From contig CANKNP010000036.1 of NCBI GenBank assembly GCA_947483545.1, positions 1 through 21,616 of the forward strand: 21,616 nucleotides of DNA, written 5' to 3'. The translations under genes were made by a program, and so were the position numbers. Source of the stretch: Deltaproteobacteria bacterium. GTDB taxonomy: Bacteria > Myxococcota > UBA796 > SXON01. The notes below the pieces were generated by a model that saw nothing but the letters and a program-made list of their open reading frames with translations, was not told the DNA's origin and did no database searches. Shown in pieces: positions 13,355-21,074 of this stretch. Position 1 is the stretch's first letter, and the number at the start of each line of letters is the position of its first letter.

Positions 13355-13459
13355 ACGCCGACATTGCGGCGTGCGGTGCCTGCGACGTCGAGACGGAGGC
13401 GACGTGGAGAGCGACGTGCTCGTCGGGGCAGCGACGCGGAACCGGCTATGCTCCCGACG

Positions 13460-13630
13460 ATGCCCACCCCCCTCCCCGACCTCGCCGCGCGTCTGGCCGA
13501 AGCCGACCGCGTTCGAATGGTGCTCCGACGGGCGACGTTGGAGCTACAGGCCATGGGCCGTGCGGTGTTGGAGAGGAGGCGAATTGCTCGATCTGAACGA
13601 CCCGACAGCCCTCGCGATTCTGGCGGGTAG
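13460..13630 (+). CDS. Small helical protein overlapping the nucleotidyltransferase gene
   Basis: A 56-residue ORF (60 if the ATG at 13448 is used) starting MPTPLPDLAARLAEADRVR. Its first 45 residues are Ala/Leu/Arg-rich with heptad-like spacing, as expected for an amphipathic helical pair. The last dozen residues (RSERPDSPRDSGG) are polar and come from the region that overlaps the next gene by 47 bases in another frame. Position and overlap suggest co-expression with the AbiEii-type nucleotidyltransferase, perhaps as its partner or antitoxin. I recognise no family, and no clear ribosome-binding site precedes either ATG. Confidence 0.45.
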   Translation: MPTPLPDLAARLAEADRVRMVLRRATLELQAMGRAVLERRRIARSERPDSPRDSGG

Positions 13631-14174
13631 AACGCTCAGCGGTGCCGGGGTCGCGCACGCGCTCTACGGTGGGCTCTTGCTCGCAGCATACGGAGAGGCC
13701 CGGGAGACACGCGATGCGGATCTCGCCGTGGTTGGCGATGTCGTCCAGTCCGCGAGGTTAGCGCTCGAAAGCGAGGGCGTCCAAACCCACGTCGCGTTCG
13801 TGGACATCATCTTCGGGGGGCTCACGTTGAGCCGGATCACGGTGCTTGGGGGCGCCGAGTCGACCGGCCTGAACACCCTGGACCTCGTGCGCCCGCGTAG
13901 CGCTCGCTTCGCGCAATCCGTCATGGACCGATCGATCGAAGCCCCACTCCGGGACACGACGCTTCGAGTCGTGGCCCCCGAGGACTTCGTCATCCTCAAA
14001 GCGCTGTCCACGCGCGAGCGCGACTTGGACGACGCCGCAACGGTCGTTCGCCGCCTCGGGGACCTCCTCGACACCGACCTCATTGACGCCGAGATCGGCC
14101 TGCTGGAGCGGGAGCTGCCCGAGGCCAACGTGGCCCTGCGAATGGCTGCGATTCGAACCCGAGCAACGGGTTGA
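13584..14174 (+). CDS. AbiEii/AbiGii-type nucleotidyltransferase
   Basis: A 196-residue predicted minimal nucleotidyltransferase. The active-site pattern is clear: YGGLLLAAYGEARETRDADLAV, with the GG strand at residues 29-30 and the DxD metal-binding pair at D44/D46. VVAPEDFVILKALSTRERDLDDA is the family's second conserved block (PEDLI-LK ... RD-DDA). Families of this kind include AbiEii-type toxins, which modify nucleic acids such as tRNA, and uncharacterised relatives. Start: TTG at 13584 directly after GAGAGGAGG (AGGAGG 13574-13579); the open frame continues upstream but there reads low-complexity Arg/Trp/Pro sequence. It overlaps the small ORF before it, and its stop lies nine bases from the stop of the convergent gene. 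Toxin activity is inference. Confidence 0.8.
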   Translation: MLDLNDPTALAILAGRTLSGAGVAHALYGGLLLAAYGEARETRDADLAVVGDVVQSARLALESEGVQTHVAFVDIIFGGLTLSRITVLGGAESTGLNTLDLVRPRSARFAQSVMDRSIEAPLRDTTLRVVAPEDFVILKALSTRERDLDDAATVVRRLGDLLDTDLIDAEIGLLERELPEANVALRMAAIRTRATG

Positions 14175-14183
14175 CCCAATCGC

Positions 14184-15311
14184 CTACCTCCCCCGCCCCC
14201 GCTTCCGCCCCAGCCTCTCATACACCCGCACCGCCTGCCGATCCTTGTACAAGTCGTGCCGGCTCTCCCCCGTCTCATTCAGCGCGTCGGTCTCCGCATC
14301 CACAAGCTGAAACTCGACGGTGACCATCACCGCCTCGCCCAGCAATGCCCGATTTCGGGGCGGCGCGACCCCCGGCACTTCGTACACACACACCGGCAGC
14401 TCTGCGATGAAGTTGATCACCCGGTACACCGCCCCCGAGTGCGGGTTCGCGGCGATCGACTGGGGCAGCACGAACCCCGGCACCAACCTGGATAGTTCGT
14501 GCAACTCATCTGGGCGGAGCAGGTTGTTGTGGCTCTCGCCGGGGGTGATGGCCGGAAAAGGGATCAATGTACGGCAAAGCCAGGCGATGGCGGGCACCAG
14601 ATCGTCGCGCTTCTCGGTGACGATGCGAAACCGCAGCTTGTCGAAAATGGTCGCGGCGGTCGCCTCGCGCTTGGCCAACAACTTGGTGATCACGCTCGGA
14701 CGGCTCTTCTTGTTCCCATAGAACGCCCGAAGTGGGAAGCCCCCGCGGCGCATCTGCTCCGCGCGGGAGAGCACCAGATCGTACGCCAGTTGGGTGAGAT
14801 CCACGTCGCGAACGGCCACCTGGGCGCGAAGCTCCTGCATTTCCAGGTGATTGATCACGTGCATCAACTTCAACACCGCGCAGTATTGGATCCGGTCGCG
14901 CGAAAAGCGCTCCCGCTCAGACGTCGCGACGAATGCATCGCGCACGTCCGCCGGCCGACGCACCTCGGGCCGAATCGTCAGGCGCAGGTGCTCCTCCAGG
15001 TAGTTGACCGCCTGATTGTACAGATACCGGAGGCGCTCTCGGGCCCAGGCGTGGCGGGTGACATCGCACTTCCAAAGCACCAAGAAGCTGTTCACCTCGT
15101 CTTGCGAGGTGAAGCGCAAGGCGGTCCAATCCACCACGGAGCCGCCAGTGAGCGCGAGCAGGGCGGACTCGATGTCCAGGGCGCTCAGCACCGGGGTGAT
15201 GGCCGGGATCGGCGGGAGTTCGTCGAGTTCGAGGAGATCGGCGCGCATGGAGGGGCTTAGCGCGGGGGCGGGGGGGAGGTCGTGGGCGCGAAGCGCCGTG
15301 GGGAGGCTCAC
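14184..15311 (-). CDS. TIGR04552-like protein with a possible RelA/SpoT-type core, function unknown
   Basis: A 375-residue cytoplasmic protein resembling, from memory, an uncharacterised myxobacterial family (TIGR04552); this needs a search to confirm. The first 80 residues are helical. The middle contains FDKLRFRIVTEKRDDL, which recalls the strand-helix block of (p)ppGpp synthetases (IYDLLAFRIIV-type). A later stretch, VTVEFQLVDAETDAL, then HDLYKDRQ, recalls their VEVQIRT ... H-x-YK block. No clear G-loop or complete catalytic set is seen. The C-terminus is Arg-rich (RLGRKRGRGR). GTG at 15311 is preferred because it overlaps the mfd stop as GTGA; the next candidate is ATG 15248. It ends the four-gene minus-strand cluster. 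Confidence 0.7.
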   Translation of the reverse strand: MSLPTALRAHDLPPAPALSPSMRADLLELDELPPIPAITPVLSALDIESALLALTGGSVVDWTALRFTSQDEVNSFLVLWKCDVTRHAWARERLRYLYNQAVNYLEEHLRLTIRPEVRRPADVRDAFVATSERERFSRDRIQYCAVLKLMHVINHLEMQELRAQVAVRDVDLTQLAYDLVLSRAEQMRRGGFPLRAFYGNKKSRPSVITKLLAKREATAATIFDKLRFRIVTEKRDDLVPAIAWLCRTLIPFPAITPGESHNNLLRPDELHELSRLVPGFVLPQSIAANPHSGAVYRVINFIAELPVCVYEVPGVAPPRNRALLGEAVMVTVEFQLVDAETDALNETGESRHDLYKDRQAVRVYERLGRKRGRGR

Positions 15312-18300
15312 CCCCCCAGCGCGCTCAACATCCACCCGACGAACCGCCACGGGTCCATCGCCTCCTCGGGGGCGAACCGGCACTCGATCTCGCCGCTGGC
15401 CGGGGTCCACGACCATCTGCGGGGGTTCTCCTTGGCAAGTCGGGCGATCACGCCCTCCACGGCCCCCGCATCCGCCCCCTGCCCTCTCCACACCCGCACG
15501 ACCGCCCGCACCTTCAACATCGCGAGCCTCTCGATGTGCATCGTCCGGCAGCGCATGCGTAGGTCCGTCACCTTCAGCAGGTTCTTCGCCTCGTCTGGGG
15601 CGCGGCCGTGAACATCGATCAGCGCGTTGAACACCCGCTCGGACTCCTTGGGCGTGCGGGCAAGCGCCAGCTTCTGGTAGGCGTCCAGGCGGTCCGGCAG
15701 TTCCTGGATCCAGGCATCGGGCAAGAGCGCAGTGACCGGAATGTCCACGTCCGGATCGATGCGGTGCGTGGTGGCCTGCCCGCGCGCTTTGCCCACGGCG
15801 TCCTCCAACAGCTCCAGGTAGGCGTCGAACCCGATCGCGGCGATCTGCCCGTGCTGACGATCCCCGAGGATGTCGCCCGCGCCCCGCTGCTCCAAATCCT
15901 CGCTCGCAAGTGCAAAGTTCGCGCCCAGCTCGTTGTGCTTCTGGAAGGCATGAAGCCGCTGGAACACCGCCGACCGCGCGTCATGCTCCCCGCCGACGAG
16001 CACCGTACAATGGGCTCGGACGTTGCCGCGCCCGACCCGCCCGCGGAGCTGATAAAGCTGCGCCAAGCCGAACATCTCCCCGCGGTTGATGATCATCGTG
16101 TTCACCATCGGCAGGTCAATCCCCGACTCGATGATCGCCGTCGAGACCAGCACGTTGCGCTCCCCCTTGATGAACCGCCGCAGCTCCCGCTCCAGCTCCG
16201 TCGGCCCCATCTGGCCATGAGCAACGCCGATTTTCGCCTCCGGGACGAGCTTGCGGAGCCAGTCCGCCACCCCCTGGATGCTCTGCACCCGGTTGTGGAC
16301 GAAGAACACCTGTCCGTTCCGACGCAGCTCGTGGCGAATGTCCTCCGCAATTCGAACATCGTCGAACTTCACGATCTCGGTGCGGATGCGCTGGCGACCG
16401 GCGGGGGGCGTCGAGAGCACGGAGAGCTCCCGCAACCCCGTGAGCGCCATCTGCAATGTGCGCGGGATCGGCGTGGCCGTGAGCGTGAGCGCGTGGATGC
16501 CACTCGCGAGGCGCTTCAGCTCCTCCTTCTGGCGCGTGCCGAACCGGTGCTCCTCGTCGATGATGAGGAGGCCCAGCTTGCGGTAGCGGATGTCGGAGGA
16601 GAGCAGGCGCGTGGTGCCGATCAGCACGTCCACACGGCCCTCGGCAAGGTCCTGCAGGATGCGCTTTTCGTCCTTGGGGGCGGTCAGGCGAGAGAGCGTC
16701 TCGATGCGGAGGGTGCCATCGCTGACGGGGTCAAAGCGCGCGTGAAAAGTCTCGCCGTGCTGCATCGCCAGGACGGAGGTGGGGCAGAGGAGCGCAACTT
16801 GCCAGCCGTCTTGCGCCACGCGGAAGGCGGCGCGCATGGCGATCTCGGTCTTGCCAAAGCCGACGTCGCCGATGACGACCCGGTCCATGGGGCGGCCCGC
16901 GGCGAGGTCGGAGAGCACGTCGTGGATGGCGGATTCCTGGTCGGGCGTCTCCAGATAGGGAAAACTCTCCTCGAAGGCGAGGTAGAGCTCGTCGCGGCCG
17001 GCGAACGCGGGGGCCTTGGCCAGCGCGCGCCGGGCCTGAATGAGCAGGAGATCGCTGGCAAGTTGGGCGATGGCATCCCGGACCTTGGCGCGACGCGCGT
17101 CCCAGGTCGCGCCGCCGAGCTTGTCCAACTTGGGTGGGGTGGCGTCCGCACCCTGGTAGGGGGTGACGAGATCCAGGCGATGAACCGGCACATGCAGTCG
17201 CGCGCCGTCGCGGTACTGAATGGTGACGAAGTCCCCGTGCTCCACACCCACGGGTGTGCGGGAGATGCCCACATACTGGCCGATGCCATGGCGCACATGG
17301 ACCAGGAACTGCCCGGGTTGAACGCTCGCGAAGCTCTTGCGCTGCGCCTCGCGGAAGGTGCGGCCCTGCGGTCGCGTCGTGCCGACGGTCTCGCCCCCCA
17401 GGCGGGCACCGAACAGGTCGTCGGCGGTCACCCAGACCTGGTCCTCGGCCACGAAGCCCTCCGACAGCGCGCCAGTCATGAGCCCGAGGGTGCCGGGCGT
17501 CGCCGGGGTGGTGATCAACGGGAGGTTCAAGCCCGCGTTGGCGAAGATCGCGGTGACGCGCTCGATCCGGGCCTCTTGCGCGACGAGGGTGACCGCCCGA
17601 CCTTCGTGAACCCACGCGCGGAGCTGTTTGATCGCGGGGGCGAGCTCGCCGTGGACGCGGAGGGCGGGGGGGAGGATGGGGAGGTCCCCCAGCTCCGTCA
17701 ACGCCACTGCCCCCGTCAAATCCACCGCCGACGCCGACAGATACCGATCCTCCGGCCTGACCAGCGGGCGGTCGGGCACCTCCATCGCGGCCCAACGCGC
17801 TTGGATCTGAACCTCCGCAGCGACCAACTCGGAGTGGACCCGCGCAGGCTCCCACACGTAAAGCGGCGTCCGCGGTTTCACCGCCTCCGTGGCCGAGAGC
17901 GCTGGCAGGTAGTCCTCGGCACCTTGAAACCACACCCCGTCCCGGAGCTGTTCGACCACGCGACGCCAGGTCTTCAACGCCTCCGGGGCCTCCTCCGCGC
18001 GGGACCTCATCACCCCTTGACAGTAGGCCGCCGCGCGTTCCACGCTTGACGCGTCCAACGCCGCTTCTCGCGTAGCCCGAACCACGACCGATCCCACCTT
18101 GGTCGCCTTTTTCTTGCCGTCCGGATCCCACACCCGGATGCCCTCCACCTCATCGTCAAAGCGCTCGATCCGAATCGGCAAGGCGGCGTCCGAGGGCCAC
18201 AGGTCGATAAGCGCTCCTCGCACCGCCACGGTCCCAGGCCCGTCGACCTGCTGCACGACCAGGTAGCCGCGGGCCGTCAACCACCCGAGCAGCCGCTTCG

Positions 18301-18658
18301 GGTCCAGGGTCTCGCCCTTCCGGATCCCCATCGACTGCACGGCCGGAAGCCGGAGCAGCAGAGCCTTCGCTGGCGCGATCACCAGCGTGTTCTCAGCGAT
18401 GCGGGCGGCGATCCGATCCCGAGCGATCTGGGGGTCGGGAGAGGTGCCGTCCCAGGGGCGGCCATCGTCTGCGGGGTACAGGATCGCCCGCCCGCCGAAA
18501 AACCGCACCGAACGCAGCCAGTTGTCGGCCTCATCGCGCGTCGGCACGACCAACCAGCCCGTCGCCCGGGTCTGGGCCAGGAGCAGCGCGGCGGCCGTGG
18601 GCCGTAGCCCCCCGACCGGCCCGACCGGCGGCGCACGAAACCCGGCGAGGAAGCTCAC
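15308..18658 (-). CDS. mfd: Transcription-repair coupling factor Mfd
   Basis: A 1116-residue superfamily 2 translocase that removes stalled RNA polymerase at DNA lesions and recruits UvrA. Seen in order: an N-terminal UvrB-homology region (RPWDGTSPDPQ is a divergent form of the family's LPYDSFSPHQ); an RNA-polymerase-interaction domain around VHVRHGIGQYVGI (near residue 455); Walker A GDVGFGKT (597-604); DEEH (701-704); TATPIPRTL; RGRVGRG; and a C-terminal TRCF domain. Length fits the family (E. coli 1148). GTG at 18658, four bases after the upstream stop, is preferred; a GTG at 18712 would add 18 unconserved residues and overlap the upstream gene. No obvious Shine-Dalgarno is seen at either. 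The stop overlaps the next gene's GTG. Confidence 0.96.
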   Translation of the reverse strand: MSFLAGFRAPPVGPVGGLRPTAAALLLAQTRATGWLVVPTRDEADNWLRSVRFFGGRAILYPADDGRPWDGTSPDPQIARDRIAARIAENTLVIAPAKALLLRLPAVQSMGIRKGETLDPKRLLGWLTARGYLVVQQVDGPGTVAVRGALIDLWPSDAALPIRIERFDDEVEGIRVWDPDGKKKATKVGSVVVRATREAALDASSVERAAAYCQGVMRSRAEEAPEALKTWRRVVEQLRDGVWFQGAEDYLPALSATEAVKPRTPLYVWEPARVHSELVAAEVQIQARWAAMEVPDRPLVRPEDRYLSASAVDLTGAVALTELGDLPILPPALRVHGELAPAIKQLRAWVHEGRAVTLVAQEARIERVTAIFANAGLNLPLITTPATPGTLGLMTGALSEGFVAEDQVWVTADDLFGARLGGETVGTTRPQGRTFREAQRKSFASVQPGQFLVHVRHGIGQYVGISRTPVGVEHGDFVTIQYRDGARLHVPVHRLDLVTPYQGADATPPKLDKLGGATWDARRAKVRDAIAQLASDLLLIQARRALAKAPAFAGRDELYLAFEESFPYLETPDQESAIHDVLSDLAAGRPMDRVVIGDVGFGKTEIAMRAAFRVAQDGWQVALLCPTSVLAMQHGETFHARFDPVSDGTLRIETLSRLTAPKDEKRILQDLAEGRVDVLIGTTRLLSSDIRYRKLGLLIIDEEHRFGTRQKEELKRLASGIHALTLTATPIPRTLQMALTGLRELSVLSTPPAGRQRIRTEIVKFDDVRIAEDIRHELRRNGQVFFVHNRVQSIQGVADWLRKLVPEAKIGVAHGQMGPTELERELRRFIKGERNVLVSTAIIESGIDLPMVNTMIINRGEMFGLAQLYQLRGRVGRGNVRAHCTVLVGGEHDARSAVFQRLHAFQKHNELGANFALASEDLEQRGAGDILGDRQHGQIAAIGFDAYLELLEDAVGKARGQATTHRIDPDVDIPVTALLPDAWIQELPDRLDAYQKLALARTPKESERVFNALIDVHGRAPDEAKNLLKVTDLRMRCRTMHIERLAMLKVRAVVRVWRGQGADAGAVEGVIARLAKENPRRWSWTPASGEIECRFAPEEAMDPWRFVGWMLSALGG

Positions 18659-18662
18659 CGGT

Positions 18663-19487
18663 TCAGTGTCGGTCGCGGTGGCCGAGATCGACGGAGCCGA
18701 CCGCGCCTCCACCGCCGGCGAGCTTGTCGGGCTCGGCCTTCGCGCCCGCGTCCTTCTGCGCCTCGGCGTCGGACTTCTGGTAGAGCGAGAGGTAGTACTG
18801 GACCATCACGAGGTCGAAGAAGGCGAGCACGGAATAATCCACGATCCCCCCCGCGAACATGACGTACCAGGGCGCCTCCTGGACATAGAAGACGCCGAAA
18901 AACTGCCAGGGGAGCCACCAAAGCAGCCCGAGCGCGAACGTCCGGAAGATCTGCCCGCGCCTGCCCAGCGTCAGCCGCCCGGATCGATACAGCGGGCGTT
19001 GTTCCTCGCGGTTCAGCGTCGCGATCGCGTCCACGAACGCGTACTGCAGCCCAAAGACGATCGTAGGCAACAGGATGACCTGCCCAACCATGATCGCGGC
19101 GTATGCCTTGAAATGTGCGCTAAGGACGGAGGGAAACCGGTCGATGCCGTAGTTGATGGCGCCGGAGAGGCTGGCTGGCCGCTTGTTGTGCTCCTGCACC
19201 CACAGGTAGATCGTCGCGGGAGCCGCCCAGGAGCCCACGACACCGCCCCAGATGGTCATCGGGACGAGCGCGATCATGGTCGCCGCGACGAGCATCGTCT
19301 GGCCCTGGCGGATGGGATCCCCCGCCGCGTAGTTCGCCTCGAGGTACTTGAACACCACCTCGGTGACACCATCGGCGATCAAGGCGCCCACGCCGCCCGT
19401 GACCAGCGAGACCAGCAGGATGACGGCAAAGTTCTTGAGCGCGACGCCCAGCGCGTTGGTGACGGCTTCGAAGATGGAGATGCGCAT
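18663..19487 (-). CDS. Multi-pass inner-membrane protein, unknown function
   Basis: A 274-residue protein with about six hydrophobic segments: near residues 17-40, two between 62 and 97, one or two in 125-155, one around LLWWLPWQFFGVFYV, and a last around DYSVLAFFDLVMVQYYLSLY. The tail is charged and then Gly-rich (AEPDKLAGGGGAVGSVDL) and is probably disordered and cytoplasmic. I see no catalytic or transporter motif and cannot name a family. ATG at 19487 (MRISIFEAV) is preferred over the upstream in-frame start at 19538, which would overlap the VOC gene and add a hydrophilic leader. It lies 10 bases after the VOC gene and 4 bases before mfd, so it is probably co-transcribed with both. Confidence 0.8.
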   Translation of the reverse strand: MRISIFEAVTNALGVALKNFAVILLVSLVTGGVGALIADGVTEVVFKYLEANYAAGDPIRQGQTMLVAATMIALVPMTIWGGVVGSWAAPATIYLWVQEHNKRPASLSGAINYGIDRFPSVLSAHFKAYAAIMVGQVILLPTIVFGLQYAFVDAIATLNREEQRPLYRSGRLTLGRRGQIFRTFALGLLWWLPWQFFGVFYVQEAPWYVMFAGGIVDYSVLAFFDLVMVQYYLSLYQKSDAEAQKDAGAKAEPDKLAGGGGAVGSVDLGHRDRH

Positions 19488-19497
19488 GGCGCGCGGG

Positions 19498-19887
19498 CTA
19501 ATCTGAAACGTCGGTCTGTGCCCCAGGCTGCGCGGCAAAGGCCAGGACGTTGCCGTCCGGGTCCAGGCTATACGCCACTGCTGGGCCCCAGCTCCTCGTT
19601 GTGAGCGGGCTCAGCTCGGTGGCACCGGCTTCCAACGCGCGACGGTGAAACGCGCCGGGGTCAGGCACCACCAGGTAAAGCTCGGCCCGGAACCCGCCTT
19701 GGGCGACGCTACCGCCCAGCAGGCGCACGATCCCGGCCTCCGGCATCAACCCCAGCACCGCGCCTTCGCCGAGCTGGAACTCGGTCATGCCCGGGACGTC
19801 GAGCCGGGGGTCTTGGGCCAGCACATGGCGGTAGAACGCGGTGCTGGCCACCTGGTCGCGGACGTAGAGGATGAGGTGGGGGTGCAT
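19498..19887 (-). CDS. VOC-superfamily (glyoxalase / bleomycin-resistance fold) protein
   Basis: A 129-residue single-domain vicinal-oxygen-chelate protein. It begins MHPHLILYVRDQVASTAFYR, the usual beta-strand, D-x-x-x-S-x-x-FY helix start, and ends with the family hallmark SLDPDGNVLAFA. AELYLVVPD ... FHRRALEAGA is the second beta-alpha module. Members include metalloenzymes and metal-free drug-binding proteins; the substrate cannot be told here, and the expected metal-ligand Glu positions are not all obvious. ATG at 19887 is chosen because homology begins there; the frame is open to 20184 only as antisense to the divergent lipoprotein. It appears to be the first gene of the minus-strand cluster that contains mfd. 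Confidence 0.88.
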   Translation of the reverse strand: MHPHLILYVRDQVASTAFYRHVLAQDPRLDVPGMTEFQLGEGAVLGLMPEAGIVRLLGGSVAQGGFRAELYLVVPDPGAFHRRALEAGATELSPLTTRSWGPAVAYSLDPDGNVLAFAAQPGAQTDVSD

Positions 19888-19947
19888 GGACTCTGCCTTC
19901 AACGCGGAGCCTATCGGCTGGAAGGCACGATAAACAGCAGGATGCTT

Positions 19948-20565
19948 ATGGTCGTCCTTGGGCTTTTCCTCGTCAACTGTTTCCGGGTCGACCGTCCGCC
20001 GACGACAGCCCCAACACCCAAGCCCACACCAACCGCGCCGGAGCCTGCCGCCGTGGTCGCGGCTCCCGCCGACCCGCCCGGCGAGGCCGCCGCGATGAGC
20101 CCCGTCGCGGCCTTCCCGGCGGCGGCGCCCGAGGCGCCGACCCTCGCGGAGGTCTCGGGAAGGTGGGTTCGACTCATGACCCACAGCGGTCAGGAATTCA
20201 CCCCGACAAACAGGTGCAACTCAGACCCCCAGACCCTGACGGTCGATCGGGAAAAAGTCGACGTTTTTTGGGGGCAGGACGGGGAGACGATGGCGCTCAC
20301 GGGCACCGCACCCGTGGACGCCGGTCGGTTGGCGCTGACCATGCACAGCGAGGTTCGGGGCGAAGTCGTGTTCACCGTCGTCCGGGTAGGGGACGCCTGG
20401 GTTTGGGATGGAGGCCCGCTGCGCGGTCATTCGCCTGAGGGCGGCGCCTGGCGGACATCCGCTCGGGCCGGCGCATTTCCGGTGCGGAGGGTTTGCTGCT
20501 CCTACGATCCCATCGAGGTCTATGCAGTCATCGAGGAGGGGCGCGCCTGCCCGCCAGTTCCATAG
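19948..20565 (+). CDS. Predicted lipoprotein with Pro/Ala-rich linker and small Cys-containing domain
   Basis: A 205-residue exported protein. MVVLGLFLVNC fits a lipoprotein signal with Cys at residue 11, although Asn before the Cys is unusual. A Pro/Thr/Ala-rich linker of about 60 residues (PPTTAPTPKPTPTAPEP and on) precedes a compact domain starting near LAEVSGRWVRLM, with beta-rich sequence and four Cys (one near NRC, a CC pair, one near CPP). ATG 19948 is preferred because AGCAGG lies six bases upstream; ATG 19942 is directly abutted by that motif. It is transcribed divergently from the VOC gene, with 60 bases between the starts. I do not recognise the family. Confidence 0.75.
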   Translation: MVVLGLFLVNCFRVDRPPTTAPTPKPTPTAPEPAAVVAAPADPPGEAAAMSPVAAFPAAAPEAPTLAEVSGRWVRLMTHSGQEFTPTNRCNSDPQTLTVDREKVDVFWGQDGETMALTGTAPVDAGRLALTMHSEVRGEVVFTVVRVGDAWVWDGGPLRGHSPEGGAWRTSARAGAFPVRRVCCSYDPIEVYAVIEEGRACPPVP

Positions 20566-20585
20566 TCGGCATCGTTCGACGTCGG

Positions 20586-20720
20586 CTACTCCTCGTCGGG
20601 CGTGATGCCCGGCGCCCGAAGCTGTGCGCGCAGTCGTTCGGCCCTCGCGACGGCGTCCCGCCCCCTTGCCTCCGCCTTCGCCCGGTCCTCAATCCCCCAA
20701 AATCCGCCCCCCCTCGTCAT
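20586..20720 (-). CDS. Possible small charged ORF overlapping the end of ccoS
   Basis: A 44-codon frame starting at ATG 20720 inside ccoS and ending GITPDEE. Beyond the ccoS stop it encodes EDRAKAEARGRDAVARAERL and on, an Ala/Arg/Glu-rich stretch typical of a coiled coil. The 3' part looks codon-like in composition, but the start is uncertain and I know no family. It may be a short cbb3-locus accessory protein or chance. Confidence 0.3.
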   Translation of the reverse strand: MTRGGGFWGIEDRAKAEARGRDAVARAERLRAQLRAPGITPDEE

Positions 20721-20823
20721 CCAAATCGTCAAATTGCCCCTCCTTCGCGGCGCGCAGAAACAGGAACGCAAACGTTGCGCCCAGGATCACCGACAGCGGG
20801 ATCAACAGCAAGATGCCGTTCAT
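20689..20823 (-). CDS. ccoS: cbb3-type cytochrome oxidase assembly protein CcoS
   Basis: A 44-residue single-pass membrane protein with the CcoS pattern: MNGILLLIPLSVILGATFAF, one transmembrane helix, then a charged end with the hallmark GQFDDLDDEGGRIL. CcoS is needed to build an active, cofactor-loaded cbb3 oxidase and usually sits directly after the copper P-ATPase gene ccoI. Here its ATG overlaps the stop of the CcoI-type fragment as ATGA, the expected order and coupling. Length is at the short end for the family (about 45-60). Confidence 0.85.
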   Translation of the reverse strand: MNGILLLIPLSVILGATFAFLFLRAAKEGQFDDLDDEGGRILGD

Positions 20824-21074
20824 GCGTCGATCCTCCGCGCGCCCCAGACCGCGAGCGCGCTGGAGATCGGCATGGCCACGGCCGCGAGCAGCGGGTTCAT
20901 CCACCCGGCGAGCGCGATGGCGACCGCGACCACGTTGTAGACGAGCGCCCGGGCGACCCCGGCGCGCATCGCATCTGTGGCCTCCCCGGCGATCCGGAGG
21001 CCTGCCAGCACCGGCGCGAGCCCTTCGCCAACCAGCACGCCATCCGCGACCAGCACGCTCGACGCAGCCCCCTG
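20820..21074 (-). pseudogene. ccoI: C-terminal fragment of a CcoI/FixI-type copper-transporting P-type ATPase
   Basis: About 84 C-terminal residues of a heavy-metal P1B ATPase, read from AQGAASSVLVADGVLV through ARALVYNVVAVAIALAGWMNP to AMPISSALAVWGARRIDA. The YNVV ... NP-x-x-AA-AM-x-x-SS pattern is the family's last two transmembrane helices. Everything before it (metal-binding domain, six helices, DKTGT, TGD, GDG-ND) is absent because the sequence switches to an unrelated gene on the other strand at about 21070. CcoI supplies copper to cbb3 oxidase. The stop overlaps the ccoS start, so the 3' context is normal; only the 5' end is wrong. Whether this is a true pseudogene or an assembly join cannot be decided here. 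Confidence 0.75.

Noticed and set aside
14175..14183. A shared bidirectional terminator between the convergent nucleotidyltransferase and TIGR04552-like genes
   Set aside because: Only nine bases separate the stops and no stem-loop with a T-tract is visible there or just inside either gene.
15608..18049. 813-codon open frame on the plus strand, antisense to mfd
   Set aside because: Mfd on the minus strand has all its motifs across this interval; the antisense translation is low-complexity and motif-free.
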